A stretch of DNA of 64,000 bases from Verrucomicrobiota bacterium (GTDB lineage: Bacteria; Verrucomicrobiota; Verrucomicrobiia; Limisphaerales; UBA9464): NCBI GenBank assembly GCA_947471985.1, contig CANIZL010000013.1:1-64000 (forward strand). Direction: 5' to 3'. Of this stretch, positions 7,512 to 16,736 are shown piece by piece. The translations under genes were made by a program, and so were the position numbers. The notes below the pieces were generated by a model that saw nothing but the letters and a program-made list of their open reading frames with translations, was not told the origin of the DNA and made no database searches. Each line of letters opens with the position of its first letter. Positions within the stretch are counted from its first letter, which is position 1.

Positions 7512-10505
7512 TCAATCGGCAAACGCGAACTCGTTCGTTAGCAGCAGGACCTGGGCGTATTGCGCCCACGGGGAAAGCGGCTCGGTCATCAATCGCGGTC
7601 CGGCAAATCCCGCTTGGGCTTCCCAACGTTCCGCCCCGGACACGATCACTGGCGCCCACAGGAACTGATCAAATCCCAGCCCGCCCCCGATATCCACCAC
7701 GAAATCAATCGCCTCACCCGCGTGCACCGACACTTCTGGCACCGCGAATCCAACCGTCGCATGGTGGACGTTGGCAGACTTGAGGAGGCCTTGGCGACTG
7801 GACACGACGAAGGCCCGAATGCCATCGCCCTCCGTGGGCGCGTGCGTGAGCGAGCCCTCGATGGCGAGGGTCATGGCCCGCGGCGCAATCCATCGCCGCA
7901 CACACGCGTGGGCGCGATCATTGCCCGGATGTCCGCCCTCCGCCGTGAGCATCGCCCAGCCGGACTCGCCCCCGGGCAACGTTGCGGCGCCCTGCCACGC
8001 CGTGCCGGTGAAGTGCGCGAGCGGCGTGAATGTCCGCAATCGTCCCGCCGAAGCGTCGTACTCGCCCCAGCCGTAATGCCACGGCAACGGCGCGCCCACC
8101 GCCGCATCCGGCGCGGCCGCGCGCTCCGCCGCCGCAATGAAGCGCAAGCCCGCCGCCAACTCCGCGGCCGTGGGATCGCGTTGGAGCACGAGCTGATGCA
8201 GTCCCCGCAGTCGCGCCGCGTCCTTCAAGTCCGCTGTCCGTTGCGCCAGCACCCGTGCGCGTTGGGCGGCGAAGGGGCCGTTCAGAAAGTAAAGGCCCTG
8301 CTGGGGCACAGTGGTTTCATGACGCACCGCCACGTGGAGATCCGGATTCGCAAAATCAAAGGTGCGCAGGACGCCGGGCAGAAACTGCCGGTCCACCAGG
8401 GCATAGACCGTTCGTCGGCGATTCGCCGCCTCCAACAATTCGCCCGGCTGTCCGCCCATGGCGAGATCCACTTCCCCGCTCGCTGTCAGCATCGCGTCGC
8501 GCACTTGTTCGAACTCCAGTCGACGACCGGGAAACGTCGACAGCAGGCGGTTATCCGGATCCGTCGCCGGCGGCGGACGATGCGCCGTTTGGTAGACCGC
8601 ACTGTTCAGGATGAGCCGATGTAGTGCCTTAAGACTCCACCCTTCCGCCATGAACCGCGCGGCCAGCCAATCCAGCAACTCGGGATGCGTCGGCGGCGCG
8701 GCCCGCAAACCGAAGTCGCTCGCGGTCGTCACCAGGCCCACTCCGAAATGATGTTGCCACACCCGATTCACCGCCACGCGCGCCGTCAGCGGATTCTTTG
8801 GATCCACGATGGCCCGGGCGAGTTCCAATCGACCGCTGCCCTGCACGAAGGGCTTCCGTCCCGCGCCGGACAGAATGCCAAGAAATTGCCGGGGCACCTC
8901 AGCCCCGGGTTGCGAGGGACTGCCCCGACGGAAGATGCACGGATTCGGCTCGGTCGGGCGATCCCGCAAAATCACCGCCGCCGGCAGACCCAGTTCGATC
9001 CAGCGCCGATCGACATCACCTTGAAGTTTCCACAACTCCTCGGAAAACCGCGTGGGCAGAAAGTATTCCAGATTGACCAGGCCGCAGTCGGGAACGGTCG
9101 TGGGCGATTGCGGGTCGTGCAGAAAGGCCTGGAGTTCCGTCAGCGCCGGATCCTGGGTCTCGTCCGTCCGTGCCGTCACCAAGCCCGCGGTGGAATTGGT
9201 GCCCGCGGCCGAAGCCGGCGGTAGTGCGGCACGAAAAACCTCGCCATAAATCGCCGGAACGTCCCGCATGCCCTTCAGCGGCCGACGAAACGCGGCCGCC
9301 ACGCGGGAATTGATCCGCTGTTCGCGGAACAATTGATCCAGCACTTCCCGCGCCCGGGCGGTGAACGACGGACCATCCGCCGGCGACAGTTCCGCCAAGC
9401 GATGCCACGGCGCGAAAATCGGCTGCGGCGTCGAGCGGGTCTGGCGCAGGAAATCCCGCCAGCGCCGCACGGACTGGGGAATGATGTCGTCCGGTCCCAA
9501 AATCTGTTCGAAGCCTTCCTCCGGGTAATTCTGCAACTCGAGCTGAGCCATCAGATAATCCGCCACCCGCTGCTGCAATCGCCCGTTGGCCTCGCGCCGT
9601 CGCTCCGCGCTTTTCTCCCGATACGCCCGCAGACGTTTTTCCGTTTCCGGATCGTCGGTCGACGCCAACGCCACCGACTGATCATCCGCCCCGTGAAACA
9701 CTCCGTAGAGCGAATAGTAATCGGCCGTGGGAATGGGATCGTATTTGTGATCGTGACACCGGGCGCAGGCCACCGTGAGCCCCAGCGTGGTGCGCGTGAC
9801 CACGTCGATCCGATCGTCGATGATGTCATGGGTCACCCCGAGAAAGCGCCGGCCCAGCGTGATGAACCCCATGGCCGCCAGATCGGGCGAGGACTCCGGC
9901 ACCAGTTGATCGGCGGCGATCTGGAGCTTTAGGAATTCATCGTACGGTCGATCGCGATTGAATGACTGGATGACCCAATCCCGGTACGCCTGGGCCTGCA
10001 CAAAACGCCGTTCCTCGCGGCCGTAAACATAGCCCTTGGTATCGGAAAACCGCGCCACATCGAGCCAGTGACGTCCCCAACGTTCGCCATAATGCGGACT
10101 GGCCAGCAGACGTTCAATCCAACGAGACACCGCCTCTGCGCCGCCGGACTGCACGTCCGCGGTGAACGCGGCGACGTCCTCCGGACTGGGCGGCAACCCC
10201 GTGAGATCAAAACTCATCCGGCGCAGCAGCGTCCGCGCATCGGCCGCCGGTGCGGGCTCAATCCCGGCCGCGTCCAATCGGGACAGGATAAAGCGGTCCA
10301 GATCGGTCCGGGCCCAGGCCGGATGCCGCACCCGCGGCGGCGTGGCCACGCGCAGGGGCTGGAAAGCCCAATGTTGATCCGCATCCGGCGGCGGCTGCAC
10401 TGCGGCCCGAGCCGGCCCCAGCGCCAGAAACAGCCACGCCAAAACGCCGCAAACACCCCCGACCGCCCGGGTTCGGCGAGGTGAGATTTTGGCAAAAGGA
10501 TCCAT
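7512..10505 (-). CDS. DUF1549/DUF1553 (PSD1-type) secreted protein
   Basis: From the ATG at 10505 the product is 997 residues with a signal peptide (GVCGVLAWLFLALGPARA). The N-terminal half is DUF1549: the DRFILSRLDAAGIEP segment, RRMSFDLTGLPP, and HYGERWGRHWLDVARFSDTKG, followed by a CARCH haem-like motif in VACARCHDHKYDPIP. The C-terminal half is DUF1553: AVNRVWQHHFGVGLV, PELLDWLAARFMAEGWSLKALHRLIL and RRLEFEQVRDAML. About 170 further residues form a beta-rich tail. A separate planctomycete cytochrome domain at the N-terminus, frequent in this family, is missing. These proteins are abundant in PVC bacteria; roles in polysaccharide or sulfated-substrate use are proposed but unproven. The upstream extension to 10637 is rejected in favour of the start that exposes the signal peptide. 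Confidence 0.92.
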   Translation of the reverse strand: MDPFAKISPRRTRAVGGVCGVLAWLFLALGPARAAVQPPPDADQHWAFQPLRVATPPRVRHPAWARTDLDRFILSRLDAAGIEPAPAADARTLLRRMSFDLTGLPPSPEDVAAFTADVQSGGAEAVSRWIERLLASPHYGERWGRHWLDVARFSDTKGYVYGREERRFVQAQAYRDWVIQSFNRDRPYDEFLKLQIAADQLVPESSPDLAAMGFITLGRRFLGVTHDIIDDRIDVVTRTTLGLTVACARCHDHKYDPIPTADYYSLYGVFHGADDQSVALASTDDPETEKRLRAYREKSAERRREANGRLQQRVADYLMAQLELQNYPEEGFEQILGPDDIIPQSVRRWRDFLRQTRSTPQPIFAPWHRLAELSPADGPSFTARAREVLDQLFREQRINSRVAAAFRRPLKGMRDVPAIYGEVFRAALPPASAAGTNSTAGLVTARTDETQDPALTELQAFLHDPQSPTTVPDCGLVNLEYFLPTRFSEELWKLQGDVDRRWIELGLPAAVILRDRPTEPNPCIFRRGSPSQPGAEVPRQFLGILSGAGRKPFVQGSGRLELARAIVDPKNPLTARVAVNRVWQHHFGVGLVTTASDFGLRAAPPTHPELLDWLAARFMAEGWSLKALHRLILNSAVYQTAHRPPPATDPDNRLLSTFPGRRLEFEQVRDAMLTASGEVDLAMGGQPGELLEAANRRRTVYALVDRQFLPGVLRTFDFANPDLHVAVRHETTVPQQGLYFLNGPFAAQRARVLAQRTADLKDAARLRGLHQLVLQRDPTAAELAAGLRFIAAAERAAAPDAAVGAPLPWHYGWGEYDASAGRLRTFTPLAHFTGTAWQGAATLPGGESGWAMLTAEGGHPGNDRAHACVRRWIAPRAMTLAIEGSLTHAPTEGDGIRAFVVSSRQGLLKSANVHHATVGFAVPEVSVHAGEAIDFVVDIGGGLGFDQFLWAPVIVSGAERWEAQAGFAGPRLMTEPLSPWAQYAQVLLLTNEFAFAD

Positions 10506-10771
10506 GATATCGGGAACCCCTCGAACTGAGCGCATCAACGCGACACGCGTCAACCGGCGGCGCGGGGGAAATCGCAGCGCAATGTCGATGCACGGGGTAA
10601 TTTCAACGCCCATTCGGCTCGCGCGTTCGTTCGGCAAAGCGGCAGAGGACTGCCGCAGTCCAAAACCTTGCGGAAATGACCAGACGCTTCACCCGTCGCG
10701 ATAGCGTCGTGTACGGCGGTCTTCACCCAGCTCAAGTTGACAGGATCACTTTGTACTTCAAAGTAACCGCC
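10506..10771. promoter_or_regulatory. Divergent intergenic control region
   Basis: This 266-bp region separates the minus-strand DUF1553 gene from the plus-strand membrane-protein gene. It contains a perfect 7-bp hairpin, GCGGCAG-AGGA-CTGCCGC at 10639-10656, and a TTGACA hexamer at 10737-10742 directly upstream of the ACTTTG operator. Promoters for both directions are expected here, but only the plus-strand -35-like element can be pointed to. Confidence 0.5.
10748..10764. promoter_or_regulatory. Operator 1: ACTTTG-N5-CAAAGT
   Basis: ACTTTGTACTTCAAAGT has perfect 6-bp half-sites around a 5-bp spacer. It lies 6 bp after a TTGACA hexamer and 7 bp before the ATG at 10772, so a bound protein would block RNA polymerase. 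The same inverted repeat recurs at 11789-11805, and a small winged-helix regulator is encoded between the two sites, making it the obvious candidate ligand. Confidence 0.7.
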
Positions 10772-11428
10772 ATGGAACCGGCACAAGCCGCGGCTGAATT
10801 GGCCACGATCCGCACGCTGATGGAACGAGCGGCGCTTTACCGGCGGGCCTTGGCGCCGATGACCCTGACCGTCGGCGCCATCGGCACGGCCGCCGGTGGC
10901 CTGGGCCTGCTGTGGTCGGTCAATTCACCGATTGGCTTTGCGACCCTCTGGGTTCTCGCGGCCGGTGCCGCCCTGCTCGCCGCCTTCTTGGTGGTTCGAC
11001 GTCAGTCCCTGCAGGCGGCCGAACCGCTGTGGACGCCGCCCACCCGCCGCGTCTTCGCCGCGCTCGCCCCGGCCCTCTGCCTCGGCGGTGCCCTGGCCCT
11101 TTCGGAGGCGCTCAATCCCGCCAACGCCCTAGTGTCCCCGCTGGGCCTCGCCGTGGCGTGGATCGGCATCTACGGACTCGGCCTCAACGCCGCCGGTTTT
11201 TTCATGACCCGCGGCATTCGTTGGTTTGGCTTCGCCTTTGTGGCCCTGGCCGGGCTGTTGACCCTCGCCATTCCACTGCGACAGCCCACCGGCAATACCC
11301 TCGCCCAAGCCCATGGACTCATGATCGTGACCTTCGGCTTCGGCCACCTGGCCTACGGGATTTACCTGCGCCTCACCGAACGCCCGAGCGCGCCGCCGAT
11401 CGACGCCACCCCTCGCCGCCGCTCGTGA
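10772..11428 (+). CDS. Six-TM hypothetical membrane protein
   Basis: From the ATG at 10772 the product is 218 residues. A short cytoplasmic N-terminus (LATIRTLMERAALYRRAL) is followed by about six membrane segments, beginning TLTVGAIGTAAGGLGLLWSV and ending MIVTFGFGHLAYGIYL. No catalytic motif is visible. Small membrane proteins of this kind, with an N-terminal helix of the form 'xIRxLMERAxxYR', are often coupled to a winged-helix regulator, and that is the case here: its TGA overlaps the GTG start of the next gene. ATG 10772 was preferred to 10676 because the earlier start would place the promoter and operator inside the gene. The pair is expected to be repressed through the ACTTTG operator (inference). 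Confidence 0.7.
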   Translation: MEPAQAAAELATIRTLMERAALYRRALAPMTLTVGAIGTAAGGLGLLWSVNSPIGFATLWVLAAGAALLAAFLVVRRQSLQAAEPLWTPPTRRVFAALAPALCLGGALALSEALNPANALVSPLGLAVAWIGIYGLGLNAAGFFMTRGIRWFGFAFVALAGLLTLAIPLRQPTGNTLAQAHGLMIVTFGFGHLAYGIYLRLTERPSAPPIDATPRRRS

Positions 11429-11739
11429 ACCCCGGGGTCATCCTCCAGCTCGACAAGGTCATCCATGAAAAGGGACGGCTCGCCATCATGTCCCTGCTCG
11501 CGGCCACCCCGGAACTCTCCTTCACCGAACTGCGCGATACCCTGCAAATGACCGACGGCAACATTGTCACCCACATCCGCACCCTGCAGGAGGCGGGTTT
11601 CGTGGCCGTGACCAAACAGTTCCGCGACAGCCGCCCCCTGACCACCTGCCAGCTCACCGCCGCCGGCCGAACCGCCTTCGCCGAGCACATCGCGCTGCTG
11701 GAACAAATCGTCCGCCAAAACCGGCCCCAAAGCCGGTAA
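11425..11739 (+). CDS. Small winged-helix transcriptional regulator
   Basis: The product has 104 residues starting at GTG 11425, whose GTGA overlaps the upstream stop, so translation is probably coupled. It is one winged helix-turn-helix domain: helix LDKVIHEKGRLAIMSLLA, then SFTELRDTLQMTDGNIVTHIRTLQEAGFV (recognition helix around NIVTHIRTL), then a wing KQFRDSRPLTTCQLTAAGRTAF. This is the HTH_34/PadR-MarR-like class of compact dimeric repressors. No ligand domain is present, so the signal may reach it through the membrane protein encoded just upstream. The ACTTTG-N5-CAAAGT repeats before its operon and after its own stop are likely binding sites (inference). Confidence 0.82.
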   Translation: MNPGVILQLDKVIHEKGRLAIMSLLAATPELSFTELRDTLQMTDGNIVTHIRTLQEAGFVAVTKQFRDSRPLTTCQLTAAGRTAFAEHIALLEQIVRQNRPQSR

Positions 11740-11788
11740 CCTCCCCCAACCCGCCCAGGCCCACCCCGAGAACCCCTTTTGGTTATTA

Positions 11789-11805
11789 ACTTTGCGTTTC
11801 AAAGT
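11789..11805. promoter_or_regulatory. Operator 2: ACTTTG-N5-CAAAGT
   Basis: ACTTTGCGTTTCAAAGT has half-sites identical to operator 1 and the same 5-bp spacer. It lies 50 bp after the regulator stop and 27 bp before the ATG of ispH, inside a short AT-rich patch. This suggests that ispH and the DUF1361 gene behind it may be controlled by the same regulator (inference). Confidence 0.68.
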
Positions 11806-11831
11806 CCCATGAATTCAATCCACTTCCGTTC

Positions 11832-12701
11832 ATGAAGATCCTGCGCGCTGACCATCTCGGCATGTGCTTTGGCGTCCGCGACGCCATCGCCCTCACCCAG
11901 CAACACGCGGCCCAGGGGCCGGTCACCGTATTGGGCGATCTCGTCCATAACGAAACCGTGCTGGCCGACCTCCGACGTCGGGGAATCCAGATTCGTCAGG
12001 ATCCCTCCGAGGTCGCCACCCGCCACGTCATCATCACTGCCCACGGCGCCTCGGCGCAGCGCATTGAGTCCGTCCGGGCGCTGGGCTTTCAAGTAACCGA
12101 AGCCACGTGTCCGCTCGTCCATCGCGCCCACCAGGCCCTCGCCGGATTGGTACAACAGGGATTCCATCCGGTCGTCATCGGCCAGCGCGGCCATGTGGAA
12201 GTTCGTGGCCTCGTGGAGGACCATCCGGGTTGCGACGTCGTCCTCACGGAAGCGGACGTGCTCAATCTACCCTTCCAGGCGCGGCTGGGCATCGTCAGCC
12301 AAACGACGCAACCCGTCGCCCGCGTTCGCGAATTGGTGGCGCAGATCCGCGCCCGTTTTCCCGCCGCCGAGGTCCGTTGGATCGATACCGTGTGCCGGCC
12401 CACCAAGGAGCGACAAAGTGCGGCCGAGGAACTGGCCGCCCGTTGCGAGGTCGTCATCGTCGTGGGCGGGGCGCTGAGCAACAACACCCGCGAACTCGCC
12501 GCCACCTGTCGGCGTTTCTGCCCAAGGGTGCACCAAATCCAGAGTGCCGACGACCTGCGGCGCGAATGGGTTGCCGATGCCCAAGTGGTCGGGCTGACGG
12601 CGGGGACATCGACGCCGGACGAAACCATCGAAGCCGTCTACAACGCGTTACTGAACCTGGCTTCCTACGAATCACGCCCGATCTGGGAGGTCGCCGCATG
12701 A
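11832..12701 (+). CDS. ispH: 4-hydroxy-3-methylbut-2-enyl diphosphate reductase
   Basis: IspH is the last enzyme of the MEP pathway and reduces HMBPP to IPP and DMAPP with a 4Fe-4S cluster in the cytoplasm. At 289 residues it has the usual length. The three cluster-binding cysteines are visible at C12 (GMCFGV), C93 (ATCPLV) and C188 (DTVCRPTKERQ). The substrate-binding residues H39 (VHNETV), H71 (AHGAS) and the catalytic Glu at about E123 (GHVEVRG) are also present. The downstream DUF1361 gene overlaps by 4 bp (ATGA), suggesting one transcript. The ACTTTG operator lies just upstream of the start. Confidence 0.96.
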   Translation: MKILRADHLGMCFGVRDAIALTQQHAAQGPVTVLGDLVHNETVLADLRRRGIQIRQDPSEVATRHVIITAHGASAQRIESVRALGFQVTEATCPLVHRAHQALAGLVQQGFHPVVIGQRGHVEVRGLVEDHPGCDVVLTEADVLNLPFQARLGIVSQTTQPVARVRELVAQIRARFPAAEVRWIDTVCRPTKERQSAAEELAARCEVVIVVGGALSNNTRELAATCRRFCPRVHQIQSADDLRREWVADAQVVGLTAGTSTPDETIEAVYNALLNLASYESRPIWEVAA

Positions 12702-13402
12702 AAGCGCCCCTCTGGCTCGAGAGCCTGCGGCAACACCGTTTCCCAGCCTTCGCGGCGGCCTCGTTGCTCGGACTGATCCTGCTGGGTCTGCGCACCTACC
12801 TCGCACACCGCGGCGCCTATCTCTTTTACGTTTGGAATCTGTTCCTGGCCTGGCTGCCGCTGATCTTTGCCGTCCAGGCCGCCCACGCTTCGCGAGCCCA
12901 ACGTCCGGTCCGGGCCATCGTGGCGGGGCTCTTGTGGCTCCTCTTTCTCCCCAATGCGCCGTATCTAATCACGGACATCGTGCATTGGAGTCCTCGTCTG
13001 CCCATCCCGCTGTGGTTCGATCTGCTGCTCTGTGTCCACTTCGCCTGGTTGGGGCTGGCGCTGGGATTCACGTCACTGCAGTTGTTGGAGGCGGAGGTCA
13101 TCCGGCGTCGGGGTGTCGTTTGGGGGCGTTGTTTTGCCCTCGTCTGCCTGAGCCTCACCAGCTTCGGCATCTATCTCGGACGGTTCCGCCGCTGGAACAG
13201 TTGGGACATCGTGCGGGCGCCGGGATCGCTTTTCGGGGACATCTCCGTCCGCGTCCTGGATCCATTCAACCACCGCGGCACGTGGGCCTTCACGATCGTC
13301 TGCGGCCTGTTTCTATTTTCCGCGTACTGGGTTTTGGCAGCGATGACCCAAGCACGGAACGAGCCGGCCCGGATCCACCCAGCCACCGGACCAAAAGCAT
13401 AA
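12698..13402 (+). CDS. DUF1361 integral membrane protein
   Basis: The product has 234 residues with about six membrane helices. Family signatures include YLFYVWNLFLAWLPL near residue 45, LLFLPNAPYLITDIVHW, a conserved SLTSFGIYLGRFRRWNSWDI segment and a closing FTIVCGLFLFSAYWVL helix. These match DUF1361, a family with no assigned biochemical role. The start overlaps the ispH stop (ATGA), so it is translationally coupled to ispH. The frame continues upstream to 12107 only because of GC-rich absence of stops. It converges with clpX, 26 bp between the two stops, with no terminator hairpin recognised. Confidence 0.88.
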   Translation: MKAPLWLESLRQHRFPAFAAASLLGLILLGLRTYLAHRGAYLFYVWNLFLAWLPLIFAVQAAHASRAQRPVRAIVAGLLWLLFLPNAPYLITDIVHWSPRLPIPLWFDLLLCVHFAWLGLALGFTSLQLLEAEVIRRRGVVWGRCFALVCLSLTSFGIYLGRFRRWNSWDIVRAPGSLFGDISVRVLDPFNHRGTWAFTIVCGLFLFSAYWVLAAMTQARNEPARIHPATGPKA

Positions 13403-13428
13403 AACCGGTCCCGACGTCGGAGTCCGGA

Positions 13429-14691
13429 TCACGCCGCAGCGCGGTCCTCGCGACGGACCAGCAAGGGCTTGGATTCGCCGCGTACGACCGCCTCGGTGAT
13501 CTTCACTTCCACCACGTCGCCGCTGGCGGGAAGTTCGAACATCACATCGCGCATCAGTTTTTCCACCAACGCCCGCAGGGCGCGCGCACCCGTGCCTTTG
13601 GTAACTGCCTGAACCGCCAATTCCCGCACCGCTTCCGGGGTGAATTCCAGCCGCGCACCGTCAAAGGACAACAACCGCGCAAATTGCTTGGTCAGCGCAT
13701 TCTTCGGCTCGGTGAGGATCTTCACCAACGCCGCCTCATCCAATTCGTCGAGCACGGTCACCACCGGCAGACGACCGATGAATTCCGGGATAAAACCAAA
13801 ACTGACCAGGTCCTCGGGTTCGACCCGTTTGAGAATCTCCTGGGTGCTCAAGGCCGCCGCCGCGACCGCGGCTTCCTGTTGGGAAAAGCCCATCACCCGA
13901 CGCCCGGCCCGGCGTTGGATCAGTTTGTCGAGTCCCACGAACGCCCCGCCGCAAATGAAGAGGATGTGGGTGGTATCGACCTTGATGTACTCCTGCTGCG
14001 GATGCTTGCGTCCGCCCTGCGGCGGCACGTTGCAGACCGTTCCTTCCAGCAGCTTGAGCAACCCCTGCTGCACCCCCTCGCCGGAAACATCGCGGGTCAC
14101 CGAAACGTTTTCCGTCCGGCGCGAAATCTTGTCGACCTCGTCGAGGTAAACGATGCCCACCTGGGCCTTCTTGACGTCGAAATCACAGCTCTGCAGCAAA
14201 CGCAGGATGATGTTCTCGACGTCCTCGCCGACGTAACCCGCCTCGGTGATCGAGGTCGCATCCGCAATCGCGAACGGCACGTCCAGCAATCGAGCCAGGC
14301 TCCGCGCGAGCAGCGTCTTGCCGGAACCGGTGGGACCGATCAGCAGGATGTTGGATTTGTCCAGCTCGACATCCTCGTCCTCCGCCGCCCCGAGTCCCTG
14401 CGTCAGGATGCGCTTGTAGTGGTTGTACACGGCGACGCTGAGCGAACGCTTGGCGTCCTCCTGCCCGATGACGAACTGATCCAGGTGTGCCTTGATCTCC
14501 GCGGGCTTGGGGCAGTTGAGCGTGGTGCGGAGCTTCTCGGTGTCCTTCTTGAGTTCGCGCGCCAGCACGCCCTGGCAGACCGTCACGCACTGGTCGCAAA
14601 TAAACACGCCGGGACCGGCGATCAGCTTTTTGACCTCGGCCTTCGACTTACCGCAGAAGCTGCACAATGTGAGCTGGGTGGGGCGTGCCAT
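13429..14691 (-). CDS. clpX: ATP-dependent Clp protease ATP-binding subunit ClpX
   Basis: ClpX is the AAA+ unfoldase that feeds substrates to ClpP in the cytoplasm. It is 420 residues, the normal length. The N-terminal zinc domain has C10, C13, C32 and C35. Walker A is GPTGSGKT at 119-126, the GYVG pore loop lies at about 152-155, and Walker B is VYLDEVDK at 181-188. The arginine-finger region and the GTGARALR sensor-2 motif are near the C-terminus. clpP and tig, which often precede clpX, are not adjacent. A 148-bp, relatively AT-rich gap separates its start from exoD and probably holds its promoter, so it appears to be transcribed alone. Confidence 0.97.
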   Translation of the reverse strand: MARPTQLTLCSFCGKSKAEVKKLIAGPGVFICDQCVTVCQGVLARELKKDTEKLRTTLNCPKPAEIKAHLDQFVIGQEDAKRSLSVAVYNHYKRILTQGLGAAEDEDVELDKSNILLIGPTGSGKTLLARSLARLLDVPFAIADATSITEAGYVGEDVENIILRLLQSCDFDVKKAQVGIVYLDEVDKISRRTENVSVTRDVSGEGVQQGLLKLLEGTVCNVPPQGGRKHPQQEYIKVDTTHILFICGGAFVGLDKLIQRRAGRRVMGFSQQEAAVAAAALSTQEILKRVEPEDLVSFGFIPEFIGRLPVVTVLDELDEAALVKILTEPKNALTKQFARLLSFDGARLEFTPEAVRELAVQAVTKGTGARALRALVEKLMRDVMFELPASGDVVEVKITEAVVRGESKPLLVRREDRAAA

Positions 14692-14839
14692 GAATACTGG
14701 GTATCAGATGACAGAATTCGCAGGGACTGGCAACCGTGGATCGCGGAAGTTGCGCATTCAAAACCACATCAAAGCCCTTAATCTGCCAAAAAACTAAAGA
14801 AATACCTCAACCTAAAGCTGATATTAACACGTACTGAAG
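14692..14839. promoter_or_regulatory. AT-rich leader region upstream of clpX
   Basis: This 148-bp gap is visibly richer in A and T than its surroundings, including an AAAAAACTAAAGAAATACC stretch on the plus strand. It lies between the stop of exoD and the start of clpX, both minus-strand genes, so a clpX promoter is expected here. No single -35/-10 pair is convincing. Confidence 0.35.
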
Positions 14840-15544
14840 CTATCCACCCGCACGGAAGAAGTGCCGGATGCGTTGAAAGATCTCCACGAAGAGTGCCGCT
14901 TGTAACCACACCATCAGGCCGAGATACAACGTTGCCGCCACGACACTCAGGTACGCCCACCAGATCGTGGTGCCGTCCTCCTCCGCCATGCTGGCGGCCA
15001 GCAGGATGATCGCCACGCCAGGGACGAGATTCGAGCAGGGAATCGTCGGCGGCAGCGGCAAAGCCAAAAGGAAGGCGCCCCAGAAGATCAACGCGGCATT
15101 GAAACGACGCGACGCCGTTGACGCAACCCACACCGATGGCCGCGGATGAATCCCCCGTTCCAGCCAGCGCAATGCCCTGGAGCCCGCCCCGACCATCCGC
15201 ACCAGAACCCGGCCCTGGACGCGCCGATTACCCAGAAACGCCGGCAGCACCGCCGCCCGGCCCAACATCATTTGGCTGGAGAGATAAAGGATCACCACCC
15301 CAAAGATGATGCTCAGCCCGGGCAATCCCACCGGGGCCAAAAAGGGCAAATTCAGCAGGATGATCAAGGCCAGCGGCCCGCGGCTCTCCAAGCTCAGCAA
15401 CAATTCATTCAGGGTCCGGTCCTCCACCGAACCGCCGGTGAACATCCGCTCCAAAACCGCCGACAACGGCTCCACCAAGTGGGGTTCTTCACTTCCCTCC
15501 GAGCCGACCGCCTCCGTTCGGGGTGACAAATCCGGGGCACTCAC
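14840..15544 (-). CDS. ExoD family membrane protein
   Basis: The product has 234 residues and matches ExoD, named for exopolysaccharide synthesis in rhizobia. The N-terminal part has a conserved LLSLESRGPLALIILLNLPFLAPVGLPGLS segment. Later come a WLERGIHPRPS segment, FNAALIFWGAFLLALPLPPTIPCSNLVPGVAIILLAASMAEEDG and a closing hydrophobic helix. About four to five membrane segments are expected in the inner membrane. Its molecular role is unsettled. The ATG overlaps the terC stop by 4 bp, so the two form a two-gene operon. The closing codon is TAG. Confidence 0.88.
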   Translation of the reverse strand: MSAPDLSPRTEAVGSEGSEEPHLVEPLSAVLERMFTGGSVEDRTLNELLLSLESRGPLALIILLNLPFLAPVGLPGLSIIFGVVILYLSSQMMLGRAAVLPAFLGNRRVQGRVLVRMVGAGSRALRWLERGIHPRPSVWVASTASRRFNAALIFWGAFLLALPLPPTIPCSNLVPGVAIILLAASMAEEDGTTIWWAYLSVVAATLYLGLMVWLQAALFVEIFQRIRHFFRAGG

Positions 15545-16530
15545 GATCCAGGGGGGCGCGGTCTCTGCTCCGACCAGGCGACATACAGGGACGCGGCCAC
15601 CGAGACGGCAATGATGCCCACCACCGCCGACAACGACACGGCCGTGAGATGTTCGCCGAGCTGTTCCTTAAGCCAGGACTCGGCGAGCATCTTGAGGCCA
15701 ATCAGCACCAGCACCAACGCCAGTCCCGTCTTGAGATAGCGGAAATAACCCATCGCACTCGCCAGCACGAAGTACAGCGAGCGCAGGCCGAGGATGGCAA
15801 ACACGTTCGACGTGAAGATCAGAAAGGGTTTCTCGGTAATCCCAAAAATCGCCGGAATGCTGTCGACGGCGAAGATCACGTCCGTGGTCTCCACGACCAG
15901 CAGGACCAGCGCCAGCGGGGTCAACCGCCAGCGACCTTGTTCCTTCACCAGGAAGTGTTCGCCATCAAAACGGTCCGTCACAGGCAGGCATCGTCGGGCC
16001 AGTCGCACCACCCAGTTTTGGGAAAGATCTTCCGCCCCGCCAGCGTCCCCCTCCCCGGACGTCCGCAACATCCGCCCGCCGGTCCACACCAGAAAGGCTC
16101 CGAGGCCATACAACAGCCAGTGAAACCGCCGGATCAACTCACTACCGCCGTAAATCATGCCGCCGCGCAGGATCAACGCGCCGAGGATGCCCCAAAACAG
16201 GACGCGATGCTGCCAGGCCCGGGGTACCTTGAAGTACGTGAAGATCAGCGCGATGACGAAGACGTTGTCCATCGAGAGCGACAACTCGACAACATAGCCC
16301 GTCAGAAACGTTCCCGAATCCTCCGCTTCCCACCCCGGTACCAGGCGCGGCGCCAACACCAGACCAAACGTCAGCGCCGTGATCACCCAGGTCCCGGTCC
16401 AGGTGAGCGCCTCGCGAAACGACGTCTCGCGGCCATGACGGTGCAGCAGCCCGAGATCGATGGCGAGTGCCACCACCACGAAGCCGCAAAACCATAACCA
16501 ATAACCGAGAGGAATCCCTGCCGCTGCCAC
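15541..16530 (-). CDS. TerC family integral membrane protein
   Basis: The product has about 329 residues with eight or more membrane helices and TerC/Alx hallmarks. It starts with YWLWFCGFVVVALAIDLGLLHRH, then ELSLSMDNVFVIALIF and later VVETTDVIFAVDSIPAIFGIT, the two acidic, Asn/Ser-rich helices that likely bind metal ions. TerC proteins are linked to tellurite resistance, and Alx relatives to manganese export. I chose GTG 16530 because AGGGTGG lies 5 bp upstream; GTG 16539 is possible. The longer frame to an ATG at 16722 would add an atypical Arg-rich leader and overlap the divergent ychF promoter region. It is coupled to exoD downstream. Confidence 0.85.
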   Translation of the reverse strand: MAAAGIPLGYWLWFCGFVVVALAIDLGLLHRHGRETSFREALTWTGTWVITALTFGLVLAPRLVPGWEAEDSGTFLTGYVVELSLSMDNVFVIALIFTYFKVPRAWQHRVLFWGILGALILRGGMIYGGSELIRRFHWLLYGLGAFLVWTGGRMLRTSGEGDAGGAEDLSQNWVVRLARRCLPVTDRFDGEHFLVKEQGRWRLTPLALVLLVVETTDVIFAVDSIPAIFGITEKPFLIFTSNVFAILGLRSLYFVLASAMGYFRYLKTGLALVLVLIGLKMLAESWLKEQLGEHLTAVSLSAVVGIIAVSVAASLYVAWSEQRPRPPGS

Positions 16531-16736
16531 GCGGGCCACCCTAGGGGGCAATGCCCTTTTGGCCAGCCTCCATCCGAGTTCCCCACACACACGGTTCCCG
16601 CTCGCGCGCCCGCACCCCGGATCCACCGCCGGTCGAATCCGCCCCGAGGGGTGCCGTTGTGTGTGGCCCCCCGACACGAGGAAGGCCGACGACATCCTTG
16701 CCGCCCGCCTCCGGACCGCCATGCTGGCCGTCCTTT

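Noticed and set aside
15541-16722. Longer TerC with an ATG start at 16722
   Set aside because: The extra 64 residues are Arg/Gly-rich without family similarity and would cover the divergent ychF start region.
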